In this document: piece after piece, positions 1 through 6,750 of the stretch
Layout: each line of letters starts with the position of its first letter
Position numbering within the stretch: the stretch's first letter is position 1
NCBI GenBank assembly: GCA_002719475.1
Contig: PBHQ01000025.1
Location: 6,558-17,618 of the forward strand
DNA from: Methanobacteriota archaeon
GTDB lineage: Archaea > Thermoplasmatota > Poseidoniia > Poseidoniales > Poseidoniaceae
Direction of reading: 5' to 3'
DNA length: 11,061 bases
Position numbers and translations under genes: made by a program
The notes under the pieces: model-generated
Told to the model about the DNA's origin: nothing
Databases searched by the model: none
The model's input: the letters and a program-made list of their open reading frames with translations, nothing else

Positions 1-48
1 CTTCCAGTCGAAAGGCTGTCCCCCTACGTGGGACAGGTGACAATATGA
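1..48 (+). CDS. Possible 3' end of an upstream gene (partial)
   Basis: Frame 1 is open from the window edge and ends in TGA at 46-48, giving a 15-residue C-terminus that ends GQVTI. The stop overlaps the etfB start as ATGA, the four-base overlap usual between co-transcribed genes, so a gene of the same operon probably ends here. In etf operons the upstream gene is often a dehydrogenase or an ETF-dehydrogenase/FixC-type flavoprotein, but 15 residues are too few to identify it. The other two frames give a stop at 38-40 or simply run into etfB, so this call rests only on the overlap. Confidence 0.4.
   Translation, partial: LPVERLSPYVGQVTI
16..40 (+). promoter_or_regulatory. etfB ribosome binding site beside a small inverted repeat
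   Basis: AGGTGA at 35-40 matches the archaeal anti-Shine-Dalgarno sequence and sits 4 nt before the ATG at 45, which supports that start. The 7-base arms CTGTCCC (16-22) and GGGACAG (30-36) are perfect inverted repeats around a 7-nt loop, and the 3' arm overlaps the first two bases of the binding site. In RNA this could form a hairpin next to the start. There is no U-tract, so it is not a classical terminator. The arms also lie in the probable coding end of the upstream gene, so they may be fortuitous. Confidence 0.45.
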
Positions 49-791
49 CTGAAATTGCCGTACTTGTGAAGAGAGTCCCAGATACCAATGCGCAGATCCT
101 AGTTTCGGGTGACAGGGTAGACCTATCCGCAGTTAAATGGGTCATGAGCCCATACGATGAATTAGCACTCGAAGCGGCAATGTTGCACAAAGAGGCTAAG
201 GGTGGCAATGTAACAGCGATTACTCTAGGAAATGCCGACTGCGACAAGGTCCTCAAAGATGCCAAAGCCGTTGGGGTAGATCGAATCATTCGCGTATGGG
301 ATGATTCATGGTCTGAACTAGATTCTAATCAGGCACAGTCTGCCTTAGCCAATGTCATTCGAGATTTGGGAATCAACATCGTATACTGCGGCAAATCCGC
401 AGCAGACACTGGTGCCGGTTCTACCGGTCCCGGAGTTGCAGAGCGCTTGGGTTGGGCCAGTGCAAGCAACATCATTGGACTTGAATTCGAAGATGCTGGA
501 GTTGAGGCGGTGGTACCAGCGGCTACTGGCAATGCACGTACAGGAGTCTCCCTACCAGCAGTGATTTCATGCGACAAAGGATTCTGCAAACCTCGCAAGC
601 CTAATGTTAAAGGAATCATGATGGCAAAAAGAGCACAGGTAGAAGTTATGTCATCGGAGATTCCTTCATCCAGCATCAGTATCATCTCCCATTCCCCCCC
701 TCCAAAGAAGGCCCCTGGTCAAACCTTTGAGGGTGCGTCTGAAGTGCCTCGCGTGGTGGCAGCTTTGCGAAACGACGCCAATGTTATCTAA
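45..791 (+). CDS. etfB: Electron transfer flavoprotein, beta subunit
   Basis: Small subunit (248 residues, normal for the family) of the heterodimeric ETF, a soluble FAD protein that takes electrons from acyl-CoA and related dehydrogenases and passes them to an ETF:quinone oxidoreductase. The N-terminus (VLVKRVPDTN, 6-15) and the segment YCGKSAADTGAGSTGPGVAE (114-133) match the nucleotide-binding fold. The C-terminal family signature is present around residues 163-196: N-x-R-x-G-V-S-LPAV, then KPRKPN, then IMMAKR. The tail PPPKKAPGQ is also typical. It starts at ATG 45 behind AGGTGA, overlaps the preceding stop, and is followed at once by etfA. The sequence does not settle whether the second nucleotide is AMP (ordinary ETF) or FAD (bifurcating ETF). 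Confidence 0.95.
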   Translation: MTEIAVLVKRVPDTNAQILVSGDRVDLSAVKWVMSPYDELALEAAMLHKEAKGGNVTAITLGNADCDKVLKDAKAVGVDRIIRVWDDSWSELDSNQAQSALANVIRDLGINIVYCGKSAADTGAGSTGPGVAERLGWASASNIIGLEFEDAGVEAVVPAATGNARTGVSLPAVISCDKGFCKPRKPNVKGIMMAKRAQVEVMSSEIPSSSISIISHSPPPKKAPGQTFEGASEVPRVVAALRNDANVI

Positions 792-797
792 GGTGAT
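791..797 (+). promoter_or_regulatory. etfA ribosome binding site
   Basis: AGGTGAT begins on the last base of the etfB stop codon (TAA, 789-791) and ends 3 nt before the etfA ATG at 801. It fixes the etfA start and makes co-translation of the two ETF subunits likely. Confidence 0.7.
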
Positions 798-800
798 AAA

Positions 801-1733
801 ATGAGTGAAACGATAGTCATAGCAGAGACCAGAAATGGAGAACTTCACCCAGTGACCGCGGAATTGGTCAGTGCAGCAAACAATCTTGGTGAGGCAACCA
901 CCATAGTTGTTCCAAGTACCAACGATGCTGCAGCGAATTCCGCTTCAGGTATCGCTGGAGTGAGCAAGATTATCGCTTGTGTAGGCGACTGTTTTGCTGC
1001 TTACGATGCCGCTTCATGGGCTGAAGCAATCGATTCGTGCGCTCCTTCAGGAGTCATTGTCTGTGCTGCCAGCCAGAACGGTAAGGATTTGGCCAGCAGA
1101 CTAGCTGCACGTCGATCCATCTCTGTTGTCCAAGATGTTGTTGGAATCGATGGAGGCACATTGACGCAACCAATCTATTCCGGTAAAGCAATGCAAAAAC
1201 TCTCCTTGAACGGAGATGCGGCAATCAGCGTACGAGCCAATACCTTTGCAGCAGCAGGGGGCGGCGGAAGCGCAGACGTATCAGTCATGAACCAGTCTGC
1301 AGATGTTGCAACTGCGGTAAGAGAGATGATTGCCAAAGCCAGTGAAAGGTTGGATGTTGCGGAAGCAGATATCATCATCTCAGGTGGGCGCGGAATGCAG
1401 GACCCTGCCAACTTCGCCAACCTTGAGCGCTTGGCAGAGACTCTAGGTGCAGCAGTAGGTGCAAGTAGAGCAGCGGTCGATACTTGGGAAGAAATCCCTC
1501 ACAGCATGCAAGTAGGACAGACCGGTAAGACTGTCAATCCAAGCCTATACATCGCCGTAGGTATCAGCGGTGCTATCCAACACCTTGCTGGAATGCGCAC
1601 CTCGAAGTATATCGTAGCCATCAACAAAGATCCTGAAGCACCTATCTTCAAGCACGCAGATTACGGAATTGTCTCTACTTGGGAAGATGCACTACCAGTT
1701 CTTGAGTCAGAACTCAAGGCTCTACTCGGCTGA
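801..1733 (+). CDS. etfA: Electron transfer flavoprotein, alpha subunit
   Basis: Large ETF subunit (310 residues, usual length), carrying the redox-active FAD between its own C-terminal domain and EtfB. The N-terminal half is the Rossmann-like domain shared with EtfB. The C-terminal FAD domain is clear: IISGGRGM near 192-199, VGQTGKTV at 238-245, then [11 protein letters not shown] at 251-261, [11 protein letters not shown], and ADYGIV ending at 291. These cover the ETF-alpha signature and the flavin- and phosphate-binding loops. One small oddity is that the usual VGD after DYGI reads VSTWED here. It lies 9 nt after etfB with its own Shine-Dalgarno site, so the two subunits should be made in equal amounts. 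The identification is secure; the physiological dehydrogenase partner is not visible in the window. Confidence 0.95.
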   Translation: MSETIVIAETRNGELHPVTAELVSAANNLGEATTIVVPSTNDAAANSASGIAGVSKIIACVGDCFAAYDAASWAEAIDSCAPSGVIVCAASQNGKDLASRLAARRSISVVQDVVGIDGGTLTQPIYSGKAMQKLSLNGDAAISVRANTFAAAGGGGSADVSVMNQSADVATAVREMIAKASERLDVAEADIIISGGRGMQDPANFANLERLAETLGAAVGASRAAVDTWEEIPHSMQVGQTGKTVNPSLYIAVGISGAIQHLAGMRTSKYIVAINKDPEAPIFKHADYGIVSTWEDALPVLESELKALLG

Positions 1734-1778
1734 ACCGTCTTGCGACAGCATCAAACCCATGATGCCTCATCAAGGCCC

Positions 1779-2282
1779 ATGACAGAAGACAAGGGCGGCA
1801 AGAAAGGAATGGTCGCCAAGGCTGTATTGGCCGCTGGACTGATGTGGAAAGGCGCGAAGATGGTCAAACCTGAGAATCGCGAGGAATTCATGGAGGTTGT
1901 CAAAGACCCGAAAACATGGGGAGAGAAGATTTCCGATGCATGGGATTGGACCCTAATCGAGGCTGGAGAGACCAAAGATGCAATCGTTATTCTTGCTAAG
2001 ATTGCACTCGCAAGAAAAGTGTCTGCTCGAGAAATGAAGGATACCGCTGAACAACTCGGTGAAATTGGTTTATTGATTCCACCTCTCAGAGTTTTCGCTA
2101 TCCCTGGAAGTTGGCTACTTCTTGGTACCCTCTCCAAGTTGACTCCTTGGCATTTGATGCCAGAGATTAACCTTCCAGATCTCGATTTGCGCCAAGCCCT
2201 GATGGAACGCTTCGGACAAGGTGAATCAACTGGTTTCGAGAATGAAGCAGATGCAGCACTCAAAGCCTTGGAAGACGAATGA
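1779..2282 (+). CDS. Small LETM1-domain-like protein
   Basis: Protein of 167 residues from ATG 1779. A TTG at 1740 would add 13 residues, but ATG gives the more natural N-terminus (MTEDKGGKK). The start is basic, with a short hydrophobic stretch (11-21). The region around 78-130 reads ARKVSAREMKDTAEQLGEIG, then PPLRVFAIPGSWLLL and TPWHLMPEI. This resembles the core of the LETM1/ribosome-binding-like domain, in which a helix leads to a PF..F-P-GS..LLP.l.k..P-x-LLPS-type segment. Mitochondrial LETM1 is a cation/proton exchange factor that binds ribosomes; archaeal and bacterial homologues are uncharacterised. It begins 45 nt after etfA and may be in the same operon, but no strong ribosome binding site is visible. 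The gene is confident; the family call is by eye and moderate. Confidence 0.6.
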   Translation: MTEDKGGKKGMVAKAVLAAGLMWKGAKMVKPENREEFMEVVKDPKTWGEKISDAWDWTLIEAGETKDAIVILAKIALARKVSAREMKDTAEQLGEIGLLIPPLRVFAIPGSWLLLGTLSKLTPWHLMPEINLPDLDLRQALMERFGQGESTGFENEADAALKALEDE

Positions 2283-2285
2283 TCA
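2280..2285. other. Palindrome TGATCA supplying both convergent stop codons
   Basis: The plus-strand LETM1-like gene ends with TGA at 2280-2282. The minus-strand surface-protein gene ends with TGA on the complement of 2283-2285. The two genes abut with no intervening base, so neither has a private 3' untranslated region and any terminator must lie inside the opposing gene. This is read directly from the sequence. Confidence 0.9.
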
Positions 2286-5200
2286 ACCCTGCCAAGGAGC
2301 CCATGTTCCACCGGGTGGGCGATAGTAATTGATGCCACTTCCAGATGGCCATTCCACCCATTCATAACCTGCCTCATCGGTCTTTCCTTGAATATCAGGA
2401 GGGGGTTGTGAAGATGCAGTCTCATGGTGAGGCATAGAATCCATTGCGACTCCACTTTCACCTATCAATTCATCAAATTCTGAATCACTTTGCGATGAAA
2501 TTGCTGCTGCAAATTGATCTTCTTTACGCCAATTGGGTCCTTTACCGCCTCTTCTTATCATCGTGAAGACTAGGACCAATAATAGGAAGCCTATTCCGGA
2601 AAATGCGTAGATTTGCCATTCAGGAGTCATGGTACTGGCCTCTAGATTATCATCCAAGGTGCCACTTCCAGCATCGTTTTCATCGTCTTCTGTTTCATTC
2701 AGGAAGGTGTTGTTGGTGAAAGTCTGGTTTTCAAAAGTCTCATTCGTGTAAGTATTGTTGGTGAAAGTCTGATTGGCAAAAGTTTCGTTGCTGTAGGTGT
2801 TATTTGTGTAGGTATTGTTGGTGAATTCATCCGTGTTATTAACGAAAGTATTGTTCACCCAAGTGGTATTGTTGTGGTAATGATTCTCGTTATTGATTAC
2901 CGTAGTGTTTCCACCTCCACCTCCTCCGGTTGTGGGTATGTCTCCTGAGGCGCAACCATTGCTATCCACTGCCAAACCAGCAGCTGTCAAACCACAACGG
3001 TCGTATAAATCGCTGACTCCATCTCCATCATCATCCCAATCCTCATTCATGTCATGACAACCATCTTGATCGAAATCAACAGATGGATTGGTCAACCAAC
3101 CAAGCGGGCTCTTAGGACATTGATCATCGACATCAAGAACGCCATCGTTATCATCATCAAGATCTTCATCTGCATCTCTACAACCGTCTGAATCCCAATC
3201 TGTCACGCTACCCGATGGCCAATCAACCATCCCTGCAACACAGAAGTCCTCATGATCCAAGTAATCATCATCGTCATCATTGATATCTTCTGAAGAATCT
3301 TGACAACCATCACCATCATTGTCAGTCATACCTGTAGAAGACCAACCCATCTCTCCCGCAGCGCATCTATCATCAACATCCAAAACCGAATCGGCATCAT
3401 CGTCTAGATCCTCATCCAGATCTCTACAACCATCTCCATCTCGGTCAGTATCGTTGTTACTGGTCCATTCAAGCATTCCCAGCGGGCAGGAATCGAAAGT
3501 ATCGGTGACCGAATCCGAGTCATCGTCATGATCTTCGACCAAGTCCCAACAGCCATCGCTATCATGATCAGTGCTACTGTTTGACAACCAATTCAGATAA
3601 CCTGTAGGGCAAGAATCTGCAGTGTCAACCAAGCCATCTTCATCATCGTCAAGATCCTCATCGGCATCCTTGCAACCATCACCATCATGATCAGTAGTGG
3701 AATTACTCAACCAAGATATCGAACCCATTGGGCAAGAATCCAAAGCATCAACAATCGTATCACCATCGTCATCATTATCACACAAATCTCCCGACCCATC
3801 ACCATCTAGGTCAGCTTGATTCAAATTGAAGACACTTGGGCAATTATCTCGATTATCGGTGACTTCATCGCGGTCCTGGTCAGCGCTCATCTTTGCAACA
3901 AAGATGTCTCGACCGTCTGAATGTGTCAACTCATCAAGTCCCAAACTTGAGTCCTCTTGGATGTCTCCCGCGACCATCAAATCTCCAGAACCAGTAGAAT
4001 CAATGGCGCGAGCAAATGAGTCAACGGGTTTATTGTTGGAATTAGAAAGTTGAACGGCCCAAGCCCAGCCTCCTGCCGAGGTTGCTACTGCAACAAAGGC
4101 CCTACCATTGGAACCTAAAGTGTTCAATCCCACGCTGACAGTTCCATACTTCTGCCCAACTACTCCGATAGTATTGTTAGCAAGTAGAACTGTATCAAGA
4201 ATTATGTCTCTATCACTTCCACCAACTGTGATCCCCCATTGCCAAACACCAGTGGAATTACCCTTGACAAGGAAACCATCCTCATCTCCTCCAGATTGAA
4301 TACCTACGTTAGAATCGAATGTCACACCATTTGTGAAATATCCGCCGATGTATACGTTCCCTTGAACATCTACTTTCACAGTCCTTGGCTTGTAGTAATT
4401 GTATCCGCTTGAAGAAGAGATCTCCCAACTTGTGCCCCATGTTCCATTACCATGCATTTGGATGGCTCCTCCATAAGGAACATATTCAGTACCAAAATAG
4501 CAGTCGCTGCCTCTCCAAACACCTGCTACTACACCACCGAGTGGATGAGCGCCCAAGCCACCAAAGTAACAACTTGAACTGGGCTGAGATACTGAAGACC
4601 AGTCCCCTCCACTATCCATTTTACCTATACATGGTCTACTGTTTGTGTACACAGTTCCGATATAATACCCACCTGCACAAAACCCACTAACGAAGACATC
4701 ATCGTTACTATCGATGACAATATCAATTGGGTAATTGAAGTCAAGAGGTATATTCTGATAATGTGTCCAACCATTTGCGGGCTCCCAAATCGCAAAGAAT
4801 ACTGTATGTGTATACATCCCGCCATTAGAATTGCTTTCATACAAAGTACCTGAATCAAACTCGATGGAGTAATCATAGATTCCTATCATGTATGCCGTTC
4901 CATTCCTGGCTACAGCCATCTTCCCTTGCTGTTCATTCCAATTCAAAGTATCGGACCACAAGCCGTATGCCTTGGCTGTTCCACCCAACATCCAGTTGCC
5001 ATTTGCATCAGTTCTAGCCACGAAATAAGCCCCTGAATCTCCATTATTATTGTCGCCACCATGCAAGGTATGATTGCCAATTCGCAATGATTGACTCATC
5101 ATTAGTCCTCCAAAAGTAGCAACTCCCGATGATGAAACATCGATACCAAAGATGGTATCAGTTCCAGTTCCACCAAGGTTTTTCTTCCAAGTTACCGTTC

Positions 5201-6698
5201 CAAAAGAATTAGTCGTATTGAGAATTAATGTTGATGAAACATCTGTTACGGTACTAATACTATCGCTGTACGAATAGAATGGATGTGTCTCCAACAACAA
5301 GGTAAACCTACTATAACTTGAGTCCCAAATCGCACCCCAGAATGATTTCCCTGTCGCTTCTTTGTAACTTTGAGAAGCTCCCGTACTAGCACTAATGCGA
5401 ATTACAAAGCCAACTCCTTGAGAATTACCCGACCATGAACCTCCACTACTTGAACCAGTCATTTTGATGCTATATTTACCATACGTTCCAATTGTAACGT
5501 CTGTACCAGTGATATTCAGACTTAACAGATCATGATAATATGAAGCACTGTTGTAACTCGTGCAAAACCATTGCGCCCAACCAATTGTTCCTGCGGTAGA
5601 AATTTTTGTGACATAAAATCCACGAGAGCCATAAGTTGTACAAGATGAATCAGAGACAGACCCCCAAGTCATACCACTGGAACTACGTATGAATTGGCCC
5701 CCCAAGATAGCGTTTCCAATTCCATCAACAACTACGTGGGTAGAACGGTCATCCGCCGAATAGATTGGCATCCTAGCCCACTCAACGGCTGTAGAAGTTG
5801 CGCGAATGACGAGACTTTCAGCACCACTTCCACCGCCGTGACTCAAGGTTGTGGTATCTAGTTGGAGCGTAGAACTACTAAATTCACCCACAGCAAAGAA
5901 TTTGCCTGAATTAGACCAAGCGATATCATGCAGGTATTCATCTCCAGTATCGCCATAGGAATTGGCCCAAACCAACCAGCCATAATTATCAATCTCTGCA
6001 AGGATGATATCCGCACCTCCAGAACTGGTGAAATTATTTGTTCCAAGGGTCATGTATGAGCCATCGAACCAACCAGAAATCAACAAGTCGCCACTGGAAT
6101 TATGGTCAACTCCTGTGAAATTCTCGTTTCCAGGACCTTGTGTTGCAGTCAACCATTGCCAGCCATTCGCAGAGTCCTTGTATCTCGCGGCAAATCCATC
6201 AAAACCTCCTGAGTTCACAGTATTGTACCATCCTGCAGAGAGATAGGAAGAGTTACTGCTTCCAACAATACTGACTGCGCCATTAGAGTCTACTGCGATG
6301 TCTTCAACAAAATCATCTCCATCGCCACCGAATGATGTTCCCCACAACCAGTCTCCATCGGAATTCAACTTACCAAGATAGATGTCATATCCGCCTTGAT
6401 TCAGTACAGTATCTGAACCCATGGCCAAGGAGCCTCCAGAAAATATTCCTGCTACATAAGAGGCCCCGCTGGAATCCTTAGTAAGCGCCCGAGGATATAC
6501 ATAACCTGCATTCTGATCCTTCGTCGCCCATTCCCAACCCAACTGGCTAATTGAACGTCCAACCGCAGTTTGTTCGTCTGAAATTTCTTGCAATTCTTCT
6601 TGCTCTTCAACCTCTAGAGGTTGAATCACTGATGCCCAAGGAAGAAGTAGCATGAGTAGCGACAACAAGAGGGGTATGGTCAACGCGTGGCGGGACAT
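2283..6698 (-). CDS. Giant surface protein: beta-propeller, TSP3 repeats, glycosylation stalk, C-terminal membrane anchor
   Basis: Protein of 1471 residues from the ATG at 6698; an upstream TTG at 6719 would add 7 residues before the obvious signal peptide MSRHALTIPLLLSLLMLLLP. Domains in order: signal peptide (about 1-25); an acidic segment; about 14 degenerate SBBP-like blades of about 63 residues (about 52-936), each of the form W-x-W...GG..D...i..d..G...v.G...GG.D.fvak; thrombospondin type-3 calcium repeats (about 938-1250); a Gly6 hinge (about 1260); an Asn/Thr stalk (about 1264-1338) with 14 N-x-T sequons; a transmembrane helix (about 1361-1381) stopped by IRRGGKGPNWRK; a cytoplasmic tail of about 90 residues. 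The topology implies a type I cell-surface protein with a calcium-stiffened, probably N-glycosylated stem that holds the propellers away from the membrane. Six propeller cysteines form three near pairs. Adhesion, ligand binding or substrate capture are all possible. It lies 52 nt downstream of the DUF2135-like gene on the same strand. Confidence 0.9.
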   Translation of the reverse strand: MSRHALTIPLLLSLLMLLLPWASVIQPLEVEEQEELQEISDEQTAVGRSISQLGWEWATKDQNAGYVYPRALTKDSSGASYVAGIFSGGSLAMGSDTVLNQGGYDIYLGKLNSDGDWLWGTSFGGDGDDFVEDIAVDSNGAVSIVGSSNSSYLSAGWYNTVNSGGFDGFAARYKDSANGWQWLTATQGPGNENFTGVDHNSSGDLLISGWFDGSYMTLGTNNFTSSGGADIILAEIDNYGWLVWANSYGDTGDEYLHDIAWSNSGKFFAVGEFSSSTLQLDTTTLSHGGGSGAESLVIRATSTAVEWARMPIYSADDRSTHVVVDGIGNAILGGQFIRSSSGMTWGSVSDSSCTTYGSRGFYVTKISTAGTIGWAQWFCTSYNSASYYHDLLSLNITGTDVTIGTYGKYSIKMTGSSSGGSWSGNSQGVGFVIRISASTGASQSYKEATGKSFWGAIWDSSYSRFTLLLETHPFYSYSDSISTVTDVSSTLILNTTNSFGTVTWKKNLGGTGTDTIFGIDVSSSGVATFGGLMMSQSLRIGNHTLHGGDNNNGDSGAYFVARTDANGNWMLGGTAKAYGLWSDTLNWNEQQGKMAVARNGTAYMIGIYDYSIEFDSGTLYESNSNGGMYTHTVFFAIWEPANGWTHYQNIPLDFNYPIDIVIDSNDDVFVSGFCAGGYYIGTVYTNSRPCIGKMDSGGDWSSVSQPSSSCYFGGLGAHPLGGVVAGVWRGSDCYFGTEYVPYGGAIQMHGNGTWGTSWEISSSSGYNYYKPRTVKVDVQGNVYIGGYFTNGVTFDSNVGIQSGGDEDGFLVKGNSTGVWQWGITVGGSDRDIILDTVLLANNTIGVVGQKYGTVSVGLNTLGSNGRAFVAVATSAGGWAWAVQLSNSNNKPVDSFARAIDSTGSGDLMVAGDIQEDSSLGLDELTHSDGRDIFVAKMSADQDRDEVTDNRDNCPSVFNLNQADLDGDGSGDLCDNDDDGDTIVDALDSCPMGSISWLSNSTTDHDGDGCKDADEDLDDDEDGLVDTADSCPTGYLNWLSNSSTDHDSDGCWDLVEDHDDDSDSVTDTFDSCPLGMLEWTSNNDTDRDGDGCRDLDEDLDDDADSVLDVDDRCAAGEMGWSSTGMTDNDGDGCQDSSEDINDDDDDYLDHEDFCVAGMVDWPSGSVTDWDSDGCRDADEDLDDDNDGVLDVDDQCPKSPLGWLTNPSVDFDQDGCHDMNEDWDDDGDGVSDLYDRCGLTAAGLAVDSNGCASGDIPTTGGGGGGNTTVINNENHYHNNTTWVNNTFVNNTDEFTNNTYTNNTYSNETFANQTFTNNTYTNETFENQTFTNNTFLNETEDDENDAGSGTLDDNLEASTMTPEWQIYAFSGIGFLLLVLVFTMIRRGGKGPNWRKEDQFAAAISSQSDSEFDELIGESGVAMDSMPHHETASSQPPPDIQGKTDEAGYEWVEWPSGSGINYYRPPGGTWAPWQG
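2286..2369 (-). other. Cytoplasmic C-terminal aromatic motif of the giant protein
   Basis: The last 28 residues read GYEWVEWPSGSGINYYRP followed by PGGTWAPWQG. They lie on the cytoplasmic side of the membrane helix, after an acidic/Ser-rich linker. Five Trp and three Tyr in 28 residues, with Gly and Pro turns, suggest a small folded aromatic module, loosely like WW or DUF2510 motifs (W..P.gsg..YY...G.W). Such a module could bind a cytoplasmic partner. This is an observation of composition and spacing, not a family assignment. Confidence 0.5.
2685..2819 (-). repeat. 15-bp tandem repeat encoding N-x-T-[FY]-x pentapeptides
   Basis: Nine consecutive pentapeptides: NNTYT, NNTYS, NETFA, NQTFT, NNTYT, NETFE, NQTFT, NNTFL, NETED. 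Each contains an N-glycosylation sequon. Five more sequons occur just N-terminal (up to about 2910), giving 14 in about 75 residues. At DNA level there is a higher 45-bp order: TGTTGGTGAAAGTCTG recurs at 2711 and 2756. The array forms the membrane-proximal stem of the surface protein. Archaeal oligosaccharyl transferase (AglB/Stt3) acts on N-x-S/T, so dense glycosylation is likely but inferred. Confidence 0.85.
3036..3773 (-). repeat. Six 123-bp tandem units encoding 41-residue TSP3-type calcium repeats
   Basis: Six units of exactly 123 bp, in perfect codon phase, encode 41-residue repeats of the form DDDxDxVxDxxDxCPxGxxxW followed by TDxDxDGCxDxxEDx. Equivalent Cys codons fall every 123 bp (for example 3672, 3549 and 3426). 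A canonical TSP3 repeat (DQDRDEVTDNRDNCP) precedes the array and a partial seventh unit (2946-3035) follows it. The Asp spacing fits calcium coordination as in thrombospondin type-3 repeats, and the two Cys per unit probably form disulfides. The fourth and fifth units lose the Pro after Cys (CAAG, CVAG). Confidence 0.85.
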
Positions 6699-6750
6699 GG
6701 CCTGTGCACGCACTAACAATTACTTCAAACCACTTCACAAAAATTCAAAT

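Noticed and set aside
1175..1420. Minus-strand frame inside etfA
   Set aside because: Antisense shadow of a conserved gene; no ribosome binding site or family likeness.
1751..2461. 236-codon minus-strand frame crossing the etf operon end and the giant gene end
   Set aside because: It spans two well-supported genes in other frames and has no domain-like features.
2685..2819. Regular 15-bp repeats considered as a CRISPR-like or iteron array
   Set aside because: The repeats have no spacers, stay in one reading frame, and encode a continuous pentapeptide stem.
4385..4876. Short frames on both strands within the propeller region
   Set aside because: Shadows of the 1471-residue gene; Cys/His content comes from the Trp/Tyr/Gly codons of the real frame.
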